Source: Apteryx mantelli
Lineage: Eukaryota; Chordata; Aves; Apterygiformes; Apterygidae
Direction: 5' to 3'
Assembly (NCBI RefSeq): GCF_036417845.1
Contig: NW_027118693.1
Coordinates: 2,428,001-2,492,000, forward strand
DNA: 64,000 nt
Of this stretch, positions 57,063 to 64,000 are shown piece after piece. The translations under genes and the position numbers were made by a program. Under the pieces are notes generated by a model that saw only the letters and a list, made by a program, of their open reading frames with translations, had not been told where the DNA came from and searched no databases. Within the stretch, counting starts at the first letter, position 1, and each line of letters opens with the position of its first letter.

Positions 57063-60000
57063 GACATTAGTGCACCCTAGAAGGCTGCTTTTGGTAACAG
57101 ATGTCCCACCGTCCCACGTCTATTCCATAGGATAGCACTAGATGGCCACTGGAAATGGACATTCATGAAGTTCATTTGAAACACGCTAGTGTAACTTTGT
57201 TAGGCTTAAACATGAGAAACAAATGAAACCAGAATACATCATGTGCTCATTCAAAACTTTTGTGCTTAACAAAACTCTTAATTTCTCCTACTAGCCACCC
57301 TGTGGATTAGATGCAATGAGAAGCTCATTAGGGTTCCCACAGTCTTACAAACTCCCAGGGGAAAGTTGCCCAGCGTGAAGTGAAATCACAGGACTAAAGT
57401 GCCTTGGAGGTTTAATGGGGCTTGCTGAGGGCTGTTAGAGATAGAGCTGCCAGAAGTCCATGTCCCTCCCCAAGCACTGATTAGACCAGACCATCAGAGG
57501 CACCACTTGCAGGAAGACAAAGGAAAGGGACAGAGGTTCTTCCCTCAAGAAGCACCTTTGATGTGGGGTGCCTCTTCCATTTTTGACACGCATGCACTCA
57601 CAGAGTTTTAATGCTTTGCTTCAATGCAGTCTACACATCCCTGCAGCCCCAGCCCTGCATAACTCTCCCCACATCATCCTCCGTCCTCAAGCAGTGCCTC
57701 TCAGGGATGAAATATAATCCTTGCAACTTCAGTCTTCCTGATACTCCTCAGGCGTAGCCTGCAGGCCCCCTGCAATCTGACCCCATCTGTTGGTACCCAA
57801 TGTCTTCACAAGGAACCTCATGGTATCCGAAAACTGCTCCGCATCCCCCAGATCCCACTGTTTGAGTGGTGCCTCTCAATCAGAAATCACAAGCCACACT
57901 ATGTAACACCTGCCCTTTTTATCCCTGAACTTCCACTCACCACCAAAAGTTTTAGTCTTCAGCTCCTTCTTCTCCTGGCTCATAAAGTGGGCACTTGGGA
58001 TGCTCTGTAGTGTGTAAAGTTATCTGCACGGGGCTGGTAAGTGAAACCAGGGCATGCAAGAAACTGGCAGCCACCTGCTGCAACAGCTAGAAAACAGGCT
58101 GGATATCCTAGGACATGTAAAATGGCACTAGACAGCTGCTTAAGCAGTTGAAGGCTGGTCGGTGGAATTACTCCCCAGCCCTATGAACTGAGTACATTTC
58201 CATGTGAGATCAACTACGCAGCTCATGTGGAGGTACCTGCACAAGAACACCCACAGTCAGGTGTCTAGCTCTCTGAACTGAATCTCCTCCGAGGCATCTT
58301 CCTTAGGTTGATTTGCATCCCATTGGAAAATCAACTTATTCTCTTCATTGATGGCCAGGGTACATCAAGCTGTGGCTGCCTGCACTTAAAATATCTCCGT
58401 TTAGCCAAGGCAGAATCTCTTCCTGGGGTCTTCATTTTTCAAGGATAGAGAACACTTTTTCCATCCAACCCCTCTCCCCACCCCAGCTCACCCCCTGCAA
58501 AAAAGCAAAGCAAAGCAAAAGAAACAAGACTTGAGAGCTGGAGAAAATGCTTTGCTGTGAGGGTTTCAGATTCTGCCATAGGCACAGGAACTTCCTCCCA
58601 CGGAGCCCCCTCCCCAGCTAGCAGGGAAGGGCAGGGATGGGGTGCAGTAAGGAAACGTAGCTTGTGAGCTGTATGGCAAGAGCTGTGAGAAGGGGTCGGA
58701 TACCAGTGTACTGTTTAATAGACTACAGTCAGGAAGCAGTCAAGGGGACATTTTACCCAGAAGAACTTCAAAAATGAACCCTGAAGAGAACAAAATCTAC
58801 AAAATTGAGACGATCATTGCTGTAAAGGAAGAAAGAAACAGCTGCTGGTAAAATGCTATGGCTGGTCCATAAATTGAACAGTTGCATAGAAGCCTCCCAA
58901 GTGTGCACGCCTAATTTTGGGGGATGGAGTGGGGGAAAAAGAGGATAGAGGACAGTGTTTTTCACATCGTACTGCTTAGCAATGCCAGCACCAGGGTTTG
59001 CCACCAAACCCAACTCAGACTTTGCCACAGAGCAGGTGAGGACCCTGGAGCACTCAGGCAAGTGAGAGCTGGGGCTGACAGAAGTACAGTACCTGCACAG
59101 CTGGATTAACATCAAAGATAAACTACCTTTGGAACCGCGCTGCTGGGTATGGCATGGCACTATCCTTCACAGAGAGGCTGTTCACTGCCCCTCTCCATCC
59201 TGGTGGATAGCAGGAACAATCTTACTAGCCCCACAGCAAAGCATCAATGATTAACTTGCCAGACATAATCCTGGTCTAGATGGTATAATTAAGAGAACAA
59301 AGCTTAAAATAGATGAAATCTTCAAAGCTTTTGTACAGCCGGGGGCTAGTGCAGGGCAATTAGCTGCCTGATTTAGAGTTTAGGTCTCAGCTTGGATCTT
59401 AGCTTAGCTTAAGCTCAGAGCTAAGATTTAGACCTGAGCTTGAACTAGATGCTCTGACAACTGAAATTAGGTGGAAAAATATTCTCCTGCATATCTCCGT
59501 ATTCGTATTTCCTTATTCCTGGGGGTAGCAGGACCTTAATATCCCACACCCCCATACTTGATACTCCCATTCTTTTGCAGTGCAGCCATTTCAGGCTATT
59601 CTGAATGCCACACAGCTGACACCTGAGAGAGCACTGAGTTACTTGCCAAGGCTTACACTGTGGAGCAGGCAGAAGGCAGAGGCAGGACCTATCAGCCACT
59701 TCTGGAGTTGCATCCTTGTTCTTCAAGTGTCCCGTATGAACAGAAAACAACATGGAGCTCCAACACAAGCGTGGAACTGCAATGAGATCAAACTCCCAAT
59801 AACACACTGAGGAAGAGGACTAAACTGTCTCTTTTTTGTTGGCAGTTTGCACTATGTTAACCAGATGTGGACCTAGAATAAGATGATGTCCAGGATGAGA
59901 TGGGAGCTGGGGCATTTCTGAGCAAGAAAGGAACAATTTGGCACAAGCTTTTGCTTTTGCAAAATTGAGTTCTTATATATTTCTCTGCTCTATCCAAGCA

Positions 60001-60567
60001 CTACATGAAGGCAAACTGGACCTGATTTGTCCTGGGTGAATGCATGTTAAGCCCCCTTTCTACAGCTAGAATGGCAGCTGTGACAGGGAATGAGAAACAG
60101 AAGTGATAACTGCAAATAGCTAAAGAATGGAGGAGGTGCAATCAGTCACAGACAATTGTATACACCTTGGAGAAAGCTGCAAAGTCTAAGCTGCTCTTCT
60201 GTACTTCCTCTGGGGTCCATGGAGAGAGCCTTCCTTAAGGAAATCCATTGCTTTCTCTTTCATTTGTGCAGAGCACTTCTGGGAAATCACTCTCTTCATA
60301 ATGTTTCCTGTTGGCCAAGGAGACCATGTCTTCATCTGGAGGAAAGATGATGGTCCACAAAGGGAGCAGATACTTCTAGAGTGGTTTCAGCTGCCCACAT
60401 GAAGTAGGATAAGTCATGCCTCCTAAATTCTGCCTTTTCTTCCTGGGGAATCAGAAGAGAGGCTCGATGATAAGGTCAGATGTAGCTATTATATTAAAGA
60501 CATCTATACTTGGGCAAGAGAGATCCTTCCGCAGACTTTCAGCTGGCAGAATTAGAGAGCCGTGAAG
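57063..60567. other. right-arm intergenic
   Basis: Mirror of 29461-32965. No gene recognised. Confidence 0.45.
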
Positions 60568-60766
60568 CCACTCCATTCTGACTGGACATAAAGGAAAAAA
60601 TGACCACGAGGAGAGTCAGGTGTTGGAACACATTGCCCAGACAGGCTATGGAGTGTCCCCTCTTGGAGGTTTTCAAGACGCCACAGAACACGCCCAGAGC
60701 CTCCTGGTCTGACTTCACTACACACCATGCTCCGAGCAGCTGCGCAGCGTGGATGACCTCCCAGGG
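60568..60766 (+). mobile_element. CR1 LINE 3' fragment, sense (right arm)
   Basis: Mirror of 29262-29460. In sense it reads RRVRCWNTLPRQAMECPLLE, corresponding to the CR1 phrase near the end of ORF2 / 3' region. Truncated. Confidence 0.8.
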
Positions 60767-63217
60767 TTCCTCTCTCCCTTTCACACTCAGTGGAGAGGCA
60801 GAGGAGTCTCCTTGTCACGAGGTGCAAGTCAAAGAGAGCTGAGAGGAATCATGCCCTCCTGCTCCCCTTGACCTAAAGCAGGGGCAGAGGAGAACGCTGT
60901 GCACCTCCCATGTAGGAAAAAGGAATCCTGTGTGCGAGTCTGTAGCAGTAACTTGGCTTCCTCTGGCTCCCAGCAAGTCAGGTACCTTTGCCTCTGGGAA
61001 AGGTCTGGCTTTCCTCTCTCCTCAGAGGGCAGAGCCTGGCACCTCTGAGGGTGAGGCATGGCATCCCCCATTGCAAGTCTCCAAACACCTGCTGACTCTG
61101 CTTTTCTGCCCACTGACCGCTCATGGAGTGTGCAAGGAGAAGCTGTGGCACCTGTCTCACTCTAGTTCTGCTCCATGAGTTTGAAGAGACCAGTGCTCAT
61201 TCCCCTGGCTCGTGCTCACTCTTCCTAAGAGCATGCTGAAAGGCCATAGAGGTGTGGGCGAGGGCAGCTCAGAGCTTTCATCCCCACAGGGCTTCAGTTA
61301 CCCAGGGCTCACTTTCTGCAGCACAAAGAGAAGCTGAGCTGCAGCAAGGACCTTCAGGAGACTCACTTGTGCCATAAACACCAGAGACACTGCAGAGCAG
61401 GTGACATTCAGGTGCTGCTGAAGACTCACAGCAGGAGATGTTGAAAGACGAGTGCAAGGGCAGAGCAAGGAATGAGCCTTGGCTCAGGGTCTGCAGACAG
61501 ACTAGGAAAGAGGGGGATGTAGTGGGGAAAAGGCCGAGGGGGAGACCCAGGCCTTGCCTTTCATTCTCAGTTACCATTGGAGGAAAGGTCACCACACCAT
61601 GCTGAGGATTACAGGCAGCAGCTATATGTGCTGAGGCAGATCTGGGTGTTGTTAACGTGCCAGCGGCCCTTTGCGCAGTGACAACCAGGGAGGGAGACAT
61701 GTGCCTCACTCCAGGCCTTTCCTTCATGTCTTCTTACTCCAGCTCACTCTTTCCCTCTCTTAGTCCTTGACACTGCTGAACAGAGATACAGGGAGCATGG
61801 CTGTGGTGCAGAGTGAGAGCTGTGTGGTTGCTGCAGGGCATCAGCTGATGGGCACTCACACACTTCAGCTGAGAGAAAGAAGAGTTTGGGCAGAGTGTAT
61901 GGGACCACTGTGCCTGTACATGTGCCTTAATTTCCTGCCTCTCTGAATCTTTCTCTCTCTCTCCATCTTGCTTTTGTTTTAGGGATCAGTCTCAGTCTCC
62001 CAGCTCTCTCACAGTTGACTCTCAGCCATCCACCAAGGATGTGATCCACAGGCAGCAGTGAATCTGGGACACCCTCCCTATGCAAGCACCTTTGGCAACA
62101 ATTCATTCCCCTATAGGCGGGGTGAATCACTGACTCATCCATCCCAGGAGCTCCCTGGACTGTCTAGATGGCTGCTTCAGCCTTCTCCAACGCACTGTAC
62201 AAGGTCTAAAGTTTGCAGCAGGGAATCACCAGGGACATCATTTTATCTGACCCCAGTGTTATGAAAGGGCAGAGGAGGAGTGGGCAAAGAGCTCTGTCTT
62301 GCAGCCATGGACTTTCCCTGGGCAGCTACTCAGGCGTGTGTCAGGGGTTTACCATAAGCATGTGCTTGACCGTGCTTCCACACTACCTCAGTCCCCACTC
62401 ACCCTCGGGGCACTCATCCGCCCTCATCACAATGCTGAACAGGGAGCCCTGAGAGCTCAGCTGGAAATGCTGAGGTCCAGGTGCTGTGCTGCTGCTGCTG
62501 CTGCAGGTGACAGCTCAAATGCTCTCAGAAATTAAAACCGAGGAGGAAAAGATGTGCAGGAAATGAACTTCCCTCTCCTTTTCCCTTCTTCCCCATACAA
62601 CGGTTCTCTTCCTCACGTTGCTTGGATGGCTCAGGTACCCCTTCTCTGGCATTCACTTTTCCCCCTCCCTTCTCTCCCAAGTTACACAACTGCTTGTAAG
62701 TATCCTCTCTAACAGTCCATTTACAGTCCCTTCCAAGACTGAGCTAGTAACTCCTGACCACTCTTTGTCAACAGAAAGAGATGGACTGTCCAGTGCAGAA
62801 TCATCTCCTCAGAAAGCACATGTTTCAGGGAGTTGAGACCACTAACTCCGTTCAGTGTGCATCCTTCTTCTGTGAGAAGAAGCAACCTTTGGTGTGATGT
62901 GTTCCCCTAAAGGCTATTTTTGCATGATGGGGCTTTTTCTCTCTGGCACATCTGCCTGTTGCTCGAGAGCAGAAGGATTTGGCCAACAGCTATGCTGGGT
63001 ATTACCAGGAATAACTTCAGGCATAGTAGGCTAAATATGAGCAAATGTACATTCCTTTTTAATCCACACAGTGAAATAGGCACCTCAATGGAGCAGCTCA
63101 TCTGTCTCATCAGAGGAGGTTCCCCTAGGATGAGCAGTTTTGCCCTCCACAAGAACCTGTTCCTGTCCTTTCACTAGGAATGAAGCCCCTAAACCAAATG
63201 TGAATTCGGTCAGATGA
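60767..63217. other. right-arm intergenic
   Basis: Mirror of 26811-29261. Carries the substitution at 60920. (CTG)5 run at 62489-62503. No gene recognised. Confidence 0.45.
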
Positions 63218-63337
63218 GTGCAAATCTCATGTTGTCTCTGTCAACCTTTTTACCACAAACACAGAAGCGCATGCTCTTTCTCTGCGGTTCCCCTCCTGCC
63301 AAGTGGGTTTGACAAGAAGGACCTGCAGCACTACAAG

Positions 63338-64000
63338 GAGAAAGAAGAATGGGGCAATTGGACATCTCCAGTGGAGTTCCTCCTGCTGGGACCGGGTAAT
63401 GTCCCCAAGCTTCCGATGCCTCTCTTCCTCCTCTCTCGCATGATCCACCTGGTGACCATGTTTGGGAACATCCTCATTGTTGTGCTAGTGGTGGCACGCA
63501 GGCATCTGCATACCCCCAGGTACTTCTTCTTGGGGAATTTCTCCAGTGTGGAAATCTTCTACACCTCCACCATTCTGCCCGGGCTGCTGGCCAGATTCCT
63601 GACTGGGGACAGAACCATTTCTGCTCATGGCTACATGACACAGTTCTATTTCTTTGGCTGTTTTGCAGCTACTGAGTATGACCTGCTGGCCACCATGTCC
63701 CTGTGATCGGTACTTGGCCATATGCCAACCCCTGCTCTGTGCAAGCCTCATGAACTGGAAGGTGTGTCTCCAGCTGGCGTCTGGGTCTTGGCTAGCCCGA
63801 TTACTAATGTCTACAACAGTGACGTGGTTATTTTCTCAGTTACAGTTCTGTGGCCCCAGTGTCATTGATCACTTCTTCTGTGATTTTACCCCTTTGCTAG
63901 CGCTCTCCTGCAGTGACACCACAGTGCCTACGCTGGTTACTTTCGTAATCGGCTTTCTGGATGTAGTCTTCCTTTTGCTATTCACTCTGGCATCCTGTGT
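63338..64000 (+). pseudogene. olfactory receptor pseudogene, OR11-like (right arm copy, cut by window end)
   Basis: Mirror of the left-arm pseudogene. NWT site near 63357, TM1 GN, PRYFFL, then an extra C in the CCC run at 63699-63701 that turns MSYDRY into MSL-stop. The next frame continues with DRYLAICQP through TM5 until the window ends. No in-frame ATG precedes the NWT site. The sharing of the same frameshift by both arms means the gene was dead before the duplication or before the last conversion event. Confidence 0.85.

Larger units (their letters stand above)
45898..64000 (-). repeat. palindrome right arm (18,103 bp, runs off window)
   Basis: Reverse complement of 26028-44130, identical in length and nearly identical in sequence. 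It is still matching at the last base of the window (ACACAGGATGCC on the minus strand equals 26028-26039), so the arm continues beyond 64000. Confidence 0.95.

Noticed and set aside
1-64000. CRISPR arrays, tRNA or rRNA genes, bacterial-type operons
   Set aside because: None seen. The window is vertebrate nuclear DNA by its OR genes, CR1 elements and microsatellites.

Overview
The window looks like vertebrate, most probably bird, nuclear DNA. The evidence is low gene density, single-exon olfactory receptor (OR) genes of the amniote class II type, several 5'-truncated CR1 LINEs whose coding and 3' sequences read like avian CR1, and one broken endogenous retrovirus. The species cannot be named from the sequence.

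Layout. 1-550 is a roughly 64-bp minisatellite whose units flip orientation partway along. 2179-5160 is a retroviral fossil with a 3' LTR. 7948-8590 is a CR1 tail. 9020-9994 (-) is an intact OR gene. 17839-18903 (+) is a second full-length OR of the same general type, but it lacks the arginine of the DRY motif. The rest, up to about 25.7 kb, is repeat-rich intergenic DNA. It includes at least six diverged copies of a dispersed repeat that I do not recognise.

From 26028 to the window end the DNA is one very large palindrome. The left arm (26028-44130) and right arm (45898-64000) are each 18,103 bp and pair base for base (left + right = 90028) with no net indel. I found only three substitutions within the arms plus one beside the inner edge. 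The right arm runs off the window, so the palindrome is longer than seen. Each arm carries the same intact 315-aa OR gene (36810-37757 - and 52271-53218 +), a deletion-scarred OR remnant, a frameshifted OR pseudogene (cut by the window end in the right arm) and the same CR1 pieces.

The middle (44131-45897) is informative. A second, shorter inverted repeat (45335-45452 / 45782-45899) is centred 603 bp to the right of the arm centre, and its right half abuts the right arm exactly. Both centres are explained by one original palindrome in which a 1,206-bp block (44131-45336) is present on the left and absent on the right. The edges share only a 2-bp TC, with no target-site duplication. Identity between arms falls from nearly 100% in the arms, to about 97% in the inner 118 bp, to about 75% over the next 63 bp, around a loop of about 200 bp. 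This pattern fits gene conversion between palindrome arms that fades toward the loop.

The coding content is therefore one theme: olfactory receptors at different stages of birth and decay (two unpaired genes, one arm-paired identical gene, two arm-paired pseudogenes), with a palindrome doubling part of the cluster.
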